A program made the translations under genes and the position numbers. Source: an uncultured Clostridia bacterium (GTDB taxonomy: Bacteria; Bacillota; Clostridia; Lachnospirales; Lachnospiraceae). From it: DNA of 16,412 bases. Shown piece by piece: positions 7,216-13,532 of the stretch (its first letter is position 1; each line of letters starts with the position of its first letter). Under the pieces are notes generated by a model, which worked only from the letters and a program-made list of their open reading frames with translations, searched no databases and had not been told where the DNA came from. Location of the stretch: positions 1-16,412 of the forward strand of contig CALBNS010000053.1 of NCBI GenBank assembly GCA_937896665.1. Reading direction: 5' to 3'.

Positions 7216-10200
7216 TTTTGAAATTGTAGCAAGTTCTACAGAAAGTACAGTTGTTGCAGAGTACACTCCTGAAAAAAGAAAAAGCACAGACTATCAAAGC
7301 GAGGCTGAGCTAGAAAATGACTTTATAAATCGTCTTGAAGATCAGGGATACAAGTATATTACCATAAAAAATGAGCAAGATTTAATCGACAATCTTCGTA
7401 AACAACTTGAAAAACTGAATAACTATACATTTTTAGATAAGGAATGGAATGATTTTTACAGTAGCGTTATTTCAAATGGTAATGATGGAATTATTGAAAA
7501 AACACGAAAAATACAGGAAGAACATATACAAAATCTTATTATGGATAATGGTTATGTTAAAAATATCAAGCTCATAGATAAAACAAACATTCATAATAAT
7601 TATTTGCAGGTAATAAATCAGTATGAAGAAGATGAGGGTAAACATGGTACTCGTTATGATGTGACCATTTTGGTAAATGGATTACCATTAGTGCATATCG
7701 AACTTAAAAAGCGTGGGAATTCTATTAGAGAGGCTTTCAATCAAATTAACAGATATCAGCGAGATAGCTTTTGGGCAGGTAGCGGATTATTTCAATTTGT
7801 GCAGCTGTTTGTGATTTCTAACGGAACACATACAAAATATTATTCTAATACAACAAGATTTCAGCATATTAAAGATAATGCCGAGAAAAATGTTGCAAAA
7901 AAGAAAAAAACTTCCAACAGTTTTGAATTCACGAGTTATTGGGCAGATGAGAAAAATCAAACAATTCCTGACATTGTGGACTTTACTAAAACATTTTTTG
8001 CAAAACATACGCTTTTAAATATATTGACTCATTATTGTGTATTTACCTCAGAAAAGTTATTATTGGTAATGCGCCCTTATCAAATTGCAGCAACAGAAAA
8101 AATTCTAAATCGTATTATCGTTTCTACTAACCTAAAGAAAACTGGCAAAAAAGAAGCTGGTGGTTACATTTGGCATACCACAGGAAGTGGTAAAACTTTA
8201 ACTAGTTTTAAAACTGCTCAACTTGCGAAGAACTTGAATTTTATTGATAAAGTATTGTTTGTTGTAGATAGAAAAGATCTTGATTATCAAACAATGAAAG
8301 AATATGATAGATTTGAAAAAGGTGCCGCCAATAGCAACACTTCTACGAAAATTTTACAAAAACAAATGGAGGATGATAATGCAAAAATTATTATCACAAC
8401 CATTCAAAAGTTAGATAAATTCATATCTAAGAACAAAGAGCATGAAGTTTATAAAAAACATGTTGTCATGATTTTCGATGAATGTCATCGTTCTCAATTT
8501 GGAGATATGCATAAGTCGATTACGAAGCATTTTAAGAATTACCATATATTCGGTTTTACTGGTACTCCTATTTTTGCAATAAACTCTAATAGTTCTAATG
8601 CTTCAAACATGCGTACAACAGCACAGGTTTTCGGAGGTGAACCGGATGAAAGTGGTAATAAAGTAAGACCGCTGCATTCATATACAATTGTAGATGCTAT
8701 TCATGATGGAAATGTGTTGCCTTTTAGAATTGATTATATTAACACGATTAAGAATCCTGAGCGTTTATATGACAAGCAGGTAAAGGCAATTGACCGAGAA
8801 AATGCTTTGCTTGATTCAAAAAGGGTATCAGAGATTACACAATATATCCTTGAGCATTTTGAACAAAAAACTTATCGTAATCAAAGTTCTTCTTATTATG
8901 ATCATAAAATTATTACAAATGTTGAAAAAATGGCTAGAGCAAAGAACAATACGGTATCAGAGGAAAGAATGACTGCAAAAGTAAATGGATTTAATTCGAT
9001 TTTTGCAGTTGCATCTATTCCAGCAGCGATTGTATATTATAATGAACTAAAAAAACAAATGGAAGAAACAGGACATAAATTAAATATTGCCACAATATTC
9101 AGCTACAATCCAAATGAAGAAGATCCAGATGATATTTTACAAGATGAGAATTTTGACACAAGCGGTCTTGATCAAACTTCAAGGGATTTTCTTGACAAAG
9201 CTATAGATGATTATAATGAGTTGTTCAATGTTAGCTATGATACATCTGCTGATAAATTTCCTAACTATTATAAAGATGTTTCATTACGAATGAAAAATCG
9301 TGAGATTGATTTGTTGATTGTAGTCAATATGTTTTTAACAGGATTTGATGCAACTACACTTAATACTTTGTGGGTAGATAAGAATTTAAAAGATCACGGT
9401 TTGATACAAGCGTTTTCACGTACTAATCGTATTTTAAATTCTGTTAAAACATTTGGAAATATTGTTTGTTTTAGAAATCTTGAGTCTAATACTAATTCTG
9501 CATTAGCTCTTTTTGGAGACGAAAATGCCAGAAGTATGGTTGTTTTAAAGACTTACAGTGAATATATGAATGGATATGAAGATGAGCATGGAAAACGTGT
9601 TGAAGGCTATAACGAGCTTGTAAATAGGCTTTTAAATGAATATCCAATAAGCAATGAAATTTTTGGCGAAGATAACGAAAAAGAATTTATTAAACTATTT
9701 GGTCGTATTTTGAAGTTAAGAAATATTTTGAGATGTTTTGATGATTTCGAGAGTGATAGTTCTGTATCAGTCAGAGATTTACAGGATTATCAGAGTGTTT
9801 ACATTGACCTATATCAAGAATATGCTAAAAAAAGTGACATTGAAAAAGAACGAATTAATGATGATATTGTTTTTGAAATAGAACTTATAAAGCAGGTTGA
9901 GGTCAATATAGATTACATATTGATGCTTGTTGCCAAATATCATGAATCAAACTGTGAGGATAAAACGATTCTTGCTAATATTAACAAATCAATAGATGCA
10001 AGCGTTGAGTTACGTAGCAAAAAAGCTTTAATTGAAGGTTTTGTCGCCCAAATGACAGTAAAAACAGATGTTGAAAAGGATTGGCAAGATTTTGTTAAAA
10101 AACAAAAAGAGCAAGATTTAGAAAAAATTATTCAAGATGAAAAACTAAAATATGATGAAGCTCAAAAATTTATAGAGAATTCATTCAGAGATGGAGAAAT

Positions 10201-10339
10201 AAAAACAACAGGAACAGCTATTGATAAAATTTTACCTCCAATTTCAAGATTCTCTGGTGGCTCAAATCGAGCTTTTAAAAAACAGACAGTAATTGATAAG
10301 TTAAAGGTATTCTTTGAAAAATATTTCGGAGTTATATAG
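7208..10339 (+). CDS. hsdR: Type I restriction endonuclease subunit HsdR
   Basis: The product is 1043 residues, close to the EcoR124 HsdR length. AAAGGAGG at 7191-7198 lies 9 bases before the ATG, and the start overlaps the hsdS stop by 8 bases. The N-terminal nuclease domain has the PD-(D/E)xK residues D151 (RYDVTI) and E165-L-K167 (HIELKKRG). The translocase motor has Walker A TTGSGKT (ending T330), DECH at 424-427, FTGTP shortly after, and the superfamily 2 motif VI region IQAFSRTNRI. A C-terminal helical region (about 880-1043) is where HsdR docks on the methyltransferase. The protein pulls DNA past the bound complex and cuts at distant sites when both recognition strands are unmethylated. 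All motifs look intact. Confidence 0.97.
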   Translation: MNSFEIVASSTESTVVAEYTPEKRKSTDYQSEAELENDFINRLEDQGYKYITIKNEQDLIDNLRKQLEKLNNYTFLDKEWNDFYSSVISNGNDGIIEKTRKIQEEHIQNLIMDNGYVKNIKLIDKTNIHNNYLQVINQYEEDEGKHGTRYDVTILVNGLPLVHIELKKRGNSIREAFNQINRYQRDSFWAGSGLFQFVQLFVISNGTHTKYYSNTTRFQHIKDNAEKNVAKKKKTSNSFEFTSYWADEKNQTIPDIVDFTKTFFAKHTLLNILTHYCVFTSEKLLLVMRPYQIAATEKILNRIIVSTNLKKTGKKEAGGYIWHTTGSGKTLTSFKTAQLAKNLNFIDKVLFVVDRKDLDYQTMKEYDRFEKGAANSNTSTKILQKQMEDDNAKIIITTIQKLDKFISKNKEHEVYKKHVVMIFDECHRSQFGDMHKSITKHFKNYHIFGFTGTPIFAINSNSSNASNMRTTAQVFGGEPDESGNKVRPLHSYTIVDAIHDGNVLPFRIDYINTIKNPERLYDKQVKAIDRENALLDSKRVSEITQYILEHFEQKTYRNQSSSYYDHKIITNVEKMARAKNNTVSEERMTAKVNGFNSIFAVASIPAAIVYYNELKKQMEETGHKLNIATIFSYNPNEEDPDDILQDENFDTSGLDQTSRDFLDKAIDDYNELFNVSYDTSADKFPNYYKDVSLRMKNREIDLLIVVNMFLTGFDATTLNTLWVDKNLKDHGLIQAFSRTNRILNSVKTFGNIVCFRNLESNTNSALALFGDENARSMVVLKTYSEYMNGYEDEHGKRVEGYNELVNRLLNEYPISNEIFGEDNEKEFIKLFGRILKLRNILRCFDDFESDSSVSVRDLQDYQSVYIDLYQEYAKKSDIEKERINDDIVFEIELIKQVEVNIDYILMLVAKYHESNCEDKTILANINKSIDASVELRSKKALIEGFVAQMTVKTDVEKDWQDFVKKQKEQDLEKIIQDEKLKYDEAQKFIENSFRDGEIKTTGTAIDKILPPISRFSGGSNRAFKKQTVIDKLKVFFEKYFGVI

Positions 10340-10355
10340 TTAAAGATGTTTAGAA

Positions 10356-10595
10356 TTATGGACTCCAATCCTCATCCATAGCATCAGCCCAAGCCAGCAA
10401 CTCACAATCAAGAGCAAGTGCAGCATACATAAGCGGATTATCAATTGCAAGGTTATCAATTAGCCTTTGAGAGTTAGGTGTAGTATGGAGATTCTTTTCA
10501 GCTTCAGCACAGGATAAGAATAGAAGTGTATTATCAGCCCAAGCAATATCAATTCCGTTCTTGTATTGGTTATAGTAAGCAAAATGTATTTTCAT
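10356..10595 (-). CDS. Small conserved protein, DUF6061-like
   Basis: The product is 79 residues. A longer frame reaches 10688, but the ATG at 10593-10595 is preceded on the minus strand by AAAGGAC at 8 bases, so the short form is preferred. The sequence (starting MKIHFAYYNQYKNGIDIAWA, with DNPLMYAALALDCELLAWAD near the end) resembles the DUF6061 proteins scattered in Lachnospiraceae mobile elements: a short beta-rich start then an acidic helical tail. No catalytic motif is visible. It is convergent with hsdR, only 16 bases from its stop, and divergent from the toxin-antitoxin locus. Function unknown. An acidic C-terminus could suggest a DNA-mimic or partner-binding role, but that is speculation. 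Confidence 0.6.
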   Translation of the reverse strand: MKIHFAYYNQYKNGIDIAWADNTLLFLSCAEAEKNLHTTPNSQRLIDNLAIDNPLMYAALALDCELLAWADAMDEDWSP

Positions 10596-10769
10596 AGTAT
10601 TAGTCCTTTCTTTGTCAAAATGATGAGTAGTTCTGGAAATGTGTGAGTAGTCAACCGCATACAACACATATGCAACACTACTATGCACAAATTCCTTATT
10701 TATGGGCTTTTCAGGATATCCAAACGTTAACTAAGAGATAGGAAAAGCAGAATATCAAATGTGGTTTCC

Positions 10770-10803
10770 AATCCCCAAAACATATACGTTTTGGGGATTT
10801 ATC
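10770..10803 (+). terminator. Intrinsic terminator upstream of the toxin-antitoxin promoter
   Basis: AATCCCCAAAAC (10770-10781), a 6-base loop, and GTTTTGGGGATT (10788-10799) form a perfect 12-bp stem. A short T tract follows on the plus side and the stem is A/T-flanked on both sides, so it may act in both directions. It would insulate the toxin-antitoxin locus from upstream readthrough. The gap 10596-10769 otherwise holds only the likely promoter region of the minus-strand gene (TTGACT on the minus strand, no clear -10). Confidence 0.75.
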
Positions 10804-10847
10804 ATAAATTTGTATAAAGTGCCAGTAGATTTTTAATCAAAAGTGAG

Positions 10848-10853
10848 TATAAT
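10848..10853 (+). promoter_or_regulatory. -10 box of the antitoxin RNA promoter
   Basis: A consensus TATAAT lies about 40 bases before the first antitoxin pseudoknot; the expected start is near 10860. The -35 position (10825-10830, gtagat) is poor. A TG two bases too far upstream (10844-10845) is a near-miss for an extended -10. Confidence 0.5.
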
Positions 10854-10857
10854 ATAA

Positions 10858-10883
10858 GTAAGAAGTTCTGAAGAACTTCTTAC
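10858..10883 (+). repeat. 26-bp perfect palindrome at the antitoxin transcription start
   Basis: GTAAGAAGTTCT (10858-10869), GA, then AGAACTTCTTAC (10872-10883). It begins about five bases after the -10 box, so it either covers the start point as an operator or forms the 5' hairpin of the antitoxin precursor. Type III loci usually lack a dedicated repressor, so an RNA role is also possible. Confidence 0.6.
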
Positions 10884-10885
10884 TA

Positions 10886-11010
10886 TTCTGCCGGAACTGC
10901 ATATCGGCATTATAAAAAGGTGCAGATACAAATATTTTTCGCTACCCAGCAAGCGACTAATAAATGGCTGGGATGCAAATATTTTGCCCCACTATACAGT
11001 GGGGCATTTT
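10886..11010 (+). ncRNA. cptI: Type III RNA antitoxin, CptI-like, two tandem pseudoknot units
   Basis: Two H-type pseudoknots can be drawn by hand. Unit 1: stem 1 TGCCG (10889-10893) with CGGCA (10905-10909); its loop holds CTGCA (10897-10901), which pairs with TGCAG (10921-10925). Unit 2: stem 1 TCGCT (10939-10943) with AGCGA (10952-10956); its loop holds CCCAGC (10945-10950), which pairs with GCTGGG (10967-10972). Corresponding stems are 47-50 bases apart. The stem sequences differ completely between units while the linkers (AAA-rich segment before stem 2', GAT(A/G)CAAATATTTT after it) are conserved. Tandem pseudoknots upstream of a terminator and toxin gene are the hallmark of type III antitoxins; two units match the CptI class. 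The toxin cuts the precursor into units that bind and inhibit it. Precise ends are not known. Confidence 0.75.
10986..11010 (+). terminator. Internal terminator between antitoxin RNA and toxin
   Basis: GCCCCACT (10986-10993), loop ATAC, AGTGGGGC (10998-11005), then ATTTT. The 8-bp GC-rich stem with only a short T tract suits partial readthrough, which in type III loci keeps antitoxin RNA in large excess over toxin mRNA. Confidence 0.85.
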
Positions 11011-11026
11011 GTACATAGGAGAAAAG

Positions 11027-11503
11027 TTGAATACAGGTAGTTTTTATTTTATTAAGGATGAATATTATAAGAGATTTCCTGACTGTGGATTGATGGGAAA
11101 TAAAGATAGTGATGAAGAAGGCGTGCATGGAAGACCTTGTTTCTATTGTTTTGAAATGGATGGATATTTTTGGATGGTTCCTATTTCGTCTAAAACAGAA
11201 AAGTATAAGGCTCTATATGAGGAAAAGAAAAAAAGATACAAAGAATATGATGGTTTACGATTTGGGTATGTGAATGGAAAATACAGAGCCTTTCTGATTC
11301 AGAATGTTTGTCCGGTAAGTGAAAGCTATATTGATTGCCAGTATATGATTGAGAACAATACTGTTCCGGTATCCATAAATGACAAGTTGGCTGCAGAGAT
11401 TAATGGAATCATCAGAAAAGTAATCAGATTAAATAAAAGAGGTATTAAAATAGTTTTAACGAATATAAATTATATTTTAAAGGACTTGAACAAGAGAGCA
11501 TGA
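11027..11503 (+). CDS. cptN: Type III toxin-antitoxin endoribonuclease toxin, CptN/ToxN family
   Basis: The product is 158 residues when started at the TTG at 11027, five bases after AGGAG (11017-11021). The longer frame from ATG 10964 would run through the antitoxin RNA and terminator and is rejected. The start MNTGSFYFIKDEYYKRFPD followed by the strand FWMVPISSKTEKYK (S54, S55, K56) is characteristic of the ToxN/CptN fold, a PemK/MazF-like RNase whose active site lies in this P-(I/L)-S-S-K stretch. A C-terminal helix (DKLAAEINGIIRKVIRLNKR) is also typical. The toxin cleaves cellular mRNA and processes its own antitoxin repeats; freed toxin during phage infection causes abortive infection in characterised members. 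Length, terminator and upstream pseudoknots all agree. Assignment to CptN rather than TenpN is from two repeat units and sequence feel. Confidence 0.88.
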   Translation: MNTGSFYFIKDEYYKRFPDCGLMGNKDSDEEGVHGRPCFYCFEMDGYFWMVPISSKTEKYKALYEEKKKRYKEYDGLRFGYVNGKYRAFLIQNVCPVSESYIDCQYMIENNTVPVSINDKLAAEINGIIRKVIRLNKRGIKIVLTNINYILKDLNKRA

Positions 11504-11514
11504 GGAAGTAAAAG

Positions 11515-11620
11515 TGCATACGGGTAAGTGACAGGTAACTTACAAATCCCTATGAAGCATTGAAAAATAAGACTTTTAAGTTATGCAAGAGATAATCTTA
11601 AGAATTTTCAAAGAATTTAC
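11515..11620 (+). repeat. Diverged copy A of the module also found at 16075-16180
   Basis: The segment GACAGGTAACTTACAAAT near 11531 and AGAGATAATCT at 11588-11598 correspond in order and spacing to CACACGTAGGCAACAAAA and AGAGATAATCT at 16144-16154, and both are followed by a CCGG-stem terminator. One frame reads VTGNLQIPMKH then stop. It looks like the decayed 3' end of an integrase or other element-terminal gene left after the toxin-antitoxin cargo. The similarity is visible by eye but imperfect. Confidence 0.4.
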
Positions 11621-11655
11621 AAACCTCGGAAATCCAGTATTTCCGGGGTTTTTCT
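11621..11655 (+). terminator. Intrinsic terminator in junction zone
   Basis: AAACCTCGGAAAT (11621-11633), loop CCAGT, ATTTCCGGGGTTT (11639-11651) with one mismatch or wobble, then TTCTTT. It is nearly the same as the terminator at 16181-16214, with which it shares flanking sequence. It can stop transcription from cptN or act on readthrough in either direction. Confidence 0.85.
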
Positions 11656-11656
11656 T

Positions 11657-11678
11657 TATCTACAAATTGTAGTAGATA
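11657..11678 (+). repeat. Inverted repeat TATCTAC / GTAGATA, candidate attachment core
   Basis: A 7-bp inverted repeat with an 8-base centre lies directly after the terminator; a further GTAGATA follows near 11690. An analogous inverted repeat (ACTATATC / GATATAGT) directly follows the related terminator at 16181-16214. Paired inverted core sites around a 6-8 base overlap are the usual form of tyrosine recombinase attachment sites, so this is a candidate element boundary. No direct duplication has been shown. Confidence 0.35.
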
Positions 11679-11706
11679 GTACTGAAAAGTAGATAATTTA
11701 ACTGGG

Positions 11707-11785
11707 TAAGGTACAAGTAGGACACAGGTAGGCAACAAATTTCTCACCTTTATATTTCATTTATTGCTTCTACAAGAGCTTTGAT
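11707..11785 (+). pseudogene. Possible integrase C-terminal remnant (VGNK tail)
   Basis: One frame reads GTSRTQVGNKFLTFIFHLLL and stops near 11783. The DNA GACACAGGTAGGCAACAAA (11721-11739) matches GACACACGTAGGCAACAAA (16081-16099) at 18 of 19 bases, where a frame reads VGTTHVGNKTPFKCLK. The repeated VGNK tail suggests two related 3' gene ends, plausibly of tyrosine recombinases lost by deletion. Only the tail is present, and the family assignment is tentative. Confidence 0.35.
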
Positions 11786-11791
11786 ATCAAG

Positions 11792-11911
11792 ATGTGTATA
11801 AAACGTGAGAAATATACGAAGTCCAAAACAGTATTAACAGAGGAAGAACGAGAAAAGGCACGACAGGAATATTTGGATATAGTTGGAATGCATCCGATCT
11901 TTCGATGGTAA
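11792..11911 (+). CDS. Short unassigned ORF, 39 residues
   Basis: The frame reads MCIKREKYTKSKTVL, then the charged stretch TEEEREKARQEYL and a stop after PIFRW. There is no convincing ribosome binding site, and the same frame continues upstream of the ATG without a stop for some distance. The charged composition looks protein-like. It could be a small peptide gene or the 3' end of a deleted gene. No function is recognised. Confidence 0.3.
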   Translation: MCIKREKYTKSKTVLTEEEREKARQEYLDIVGMHPIFRW

Positions 11912-11937
11912 ATTTCTTCCTTGATTAAAATATACGA

Positions 11938-12071
11938 GCGTGTGCAACACGCACGTTATTAAGCACCTTGACAACAGAAAAGCCTGCGGCAGGGCTTACC
12001 GATTATGTGGGGCGAAGAACCACTGACATAATCGATAACCCGCTAGGGATAATGACACAAGCATCATTATC
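11938..12071 (+). other. Candidate second oriT, upstream of the broken mobV
   Basis: Three hairpins in a row: GCGTGT-gca-ACACGC (11938-11952), CGATTATGT (12000-12008) with ACATAATCG (12026-12034), and GATAATGA (12048-12055) with TCATTATC (12064-12071). CGCTAGGG (12041-12048) precedes the last one, just as TGCTAGGG precedes the hairpin at 1541-1570 before the first mobV. The gap to the relaxase start is similar (about 70 bases). As an intact oriT it could still be used by a MobV enzyme supplied in trans. Confidence 0.55.
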
Positions 12072-12138
12072 CGAGGGATCTGCGAGGCTTTCTTGCTGTC
12101 CATATTGTAATTCAAATTTATCATGAAAGGAGATACGC

Positions 12139-13204
12139 ATGATATTATATTCATTACACATTTCCAGCAAGAAGCATGCTCTTACCACAACGAGAAAAGT
12201 TGCAGGCGCGAGCAAGCATAATCTCCGCCAATATGAGAGTGAGCAGTACTGCGAGGAAATATATTTGTACTTATTGGTGGAGATAATATTCTTGATGATG
12301 TAAAAACGTGCTTTCATCAAGAATTTGACGAATGCCTTGCTAGGTATAACGAAGGCAAACGTTCTGATCGTCAGATAGACGATTATATAAAATATGTCTC
12401 TGAAAGCGGAAAGAATGACGTAGCAGTTGAAATGATAATACAACTGGGAGACGAAGAATTTTGGAAGGATAAATCGCTTACTATGAAACAAAGCATGGTG
12501 CCAATATTTGAGCATCAGATTGAACATCTTAAGGAACTAGTACCAGACTTCAAAATTGTATCTGCAGTGGTTCACCTTGATGAGAAGTCACCACATTGTC
12601 ATATTGTTGGAGTTCCTATAGGACGAGGCTATAAGCGAGGTATGGAGAAACAAGCTGCTAAAACGAAAGTATTTACTCAGGAATCACTAAAGGAACTACA
12701 GGAGCAAATGCACTTACACGCAGAGCAAGATATTGCTGAACATCCTGAAATCTTTCACGGTGAGAGCCTTAAGGAAATTGAAAAGGGAAGAAATAGCGAT
12801 TGGTCAAAGGAATATTATATTAGACAAAAAGCAGAAAAGCAGAAAAGCTTGAAGCTATGACTATGGAACTTGTAGCGGTATCGGCATCTGTAGAGGCTCA
12901 GGAAGAGGTCCTAGATACCTTGAATGAGCAGACAGAAGAATGTATTCAGAGGCTGGTCGATAACAAAGCTCAGAAAGAGTTTATGAGGTATGCATTGCTG
13001 CAAGAACCTAAATCAGCTCTTGGTAAGCTTGTATCAGAGGCATGGAAGAAATTCAAAAAATGGTGGGATGAGAAGCAAAGACCCGAGGTTGAAGCTGAGG
13101 TTAGAGAAAGTGTCATGGGTAAGCTTCAGGAACTGAAAAAGAAAACTGAAGTAAGCAAGAAATTAAGGATTGAACCAGTAAAGAATAAAGGTGTAGAAAG
13201 ATAA
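12139..13204 (+). pseudogene. mobV: MobV-family relaxase gene, broken by two frameshifts
   Basis: Translation from ATG 12139 (AAAGGAG at 12126-12132) gives MILYSLHISSKKHALTTTRK and KHNLRQYE, clear MobV N-terminus, but stops near 12300. One base is missing in the A run at 12257-12259; restoring it continues as IFVLIGGDNILDDVKTCFHQ and on through the metal-binding signature HLDEKSPHCHIVGVP. The second lesion is a tandem duplication of GCAGAAAA (12831-12846); removing one copy joins QKAEKLEAMTMELVAV. The corrected frame is 353 codons with its stop at 13202-13204, so both repairs fit exactly. It is related to, but clearly diverged from, the intact relaxase at 1628. As read it would yield only a short N-terminal peptide and internal fragments, so the element is not self-mobilizable. 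Sequencing error in the A run is possible; the duplication is harder to dismiss. Confidence 0.88.
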
Positions 13205-13228
13205 TTAGTTTTTCATTGACCACTATAG

Positions 13229-13251
13229 ACGGGGGCGTGACACACTCCCGT
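13229..13251 (+). repeat. Hairpin ACGGGGG / CTCCCGT after the broken relaxase gene
   Basis: A 7-bp stem with one G-U pair and a 9-base loop lies 25 bases after the relaxase stop. The following bases (atttaat) are not a proper U-run, so termination would be weak. It is the only structured feature in 13205-13300. Confidence 0.35.
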
Positions 13252-13300
13252 ATTTAATAGACAAAAAATGGACAAATGTGAAAAAGCGTCCTTTATGTGA

Positions 13301-13528
13301 TTGCATTTTAGTGATAAGATAGACATATGTTTTTCGCTTGTTAGAGCGAAAAATCCCAGTTTTATTTTTGATGCAGAGATAGTAGGTAATTTTATCAGAG
13401 AAAACAAAACTTGTTGCATGTTCAATGGAGATATCTTTGATGGATACAAATTGTGGCTTGCCACTATAGTGGAACTGTTGAAGGAAATTACAGAAATAGA
13501 TTGGGCTATTAAAGTGAGGTGTATATAA
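13301..13528 (+). CDS. Doubtful small ORF before the HTH-TPR regulator
   Basis: The frame codes 75 residues from a TTG, ending five bases before the regulator's ATG. There is no ribosome binding site for the TTG; an internal ATG at about 13418 (MFNGDIFDGYKLWLATIVEL) also lacks one. No family is recognised. A hairpin TTTTTCGCT (13330-13338) / AGCGAAAAA (13345-13353) lies inside it, which argues for a noncoding leader of the regulator instead. If translated it would be coupled to the regulator, since the regulator's GAGGTG site lies in its last codons. Confidence 0.25.
   Translation: MHFSDKIDICFSLVRAKNPSFIFDAEIVGNFIRENKTCCMFNGDIFDGYKLWLATIVELLKEITEIDWAIKVRCI
13330..13353 (+). repeat. Inverted repeat TTTTTCGCT / AGCGAAAAA in the regulator leader
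   Basis: A 9-bp perfect stem with loop TGTTAG, 180 bases before the regulator start. The A tract, not a T tract, follows on the plus strand, so it is not a standard terminator; an operator or leader structure is possible. Confidence 0.4.
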
Positions 13529-13532
13529 TTAG

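Noticed and set aside
10889..10980. CRISPR-like or iteron array
   Set aside because: There are only two diverged units, no uniform repeat/spacer pattern and no cas genes; the pseudoknot pairing and adjacent toxin explain the repeats.
12003..12527. Long minus-strand frame of 174 residues over the second oriT and relaxase start
   Set aside because: It is antisense to a clear MobV sequence, has no good ribosome site and shows no recognisable domain; it is open because the opposite strand is coding-like.
13229..13251. Intrinsic terminator after the broken relaxase gene
   Set aside because: The stem is reasonable but no U-run follows, so it is listed only as a hairpin.
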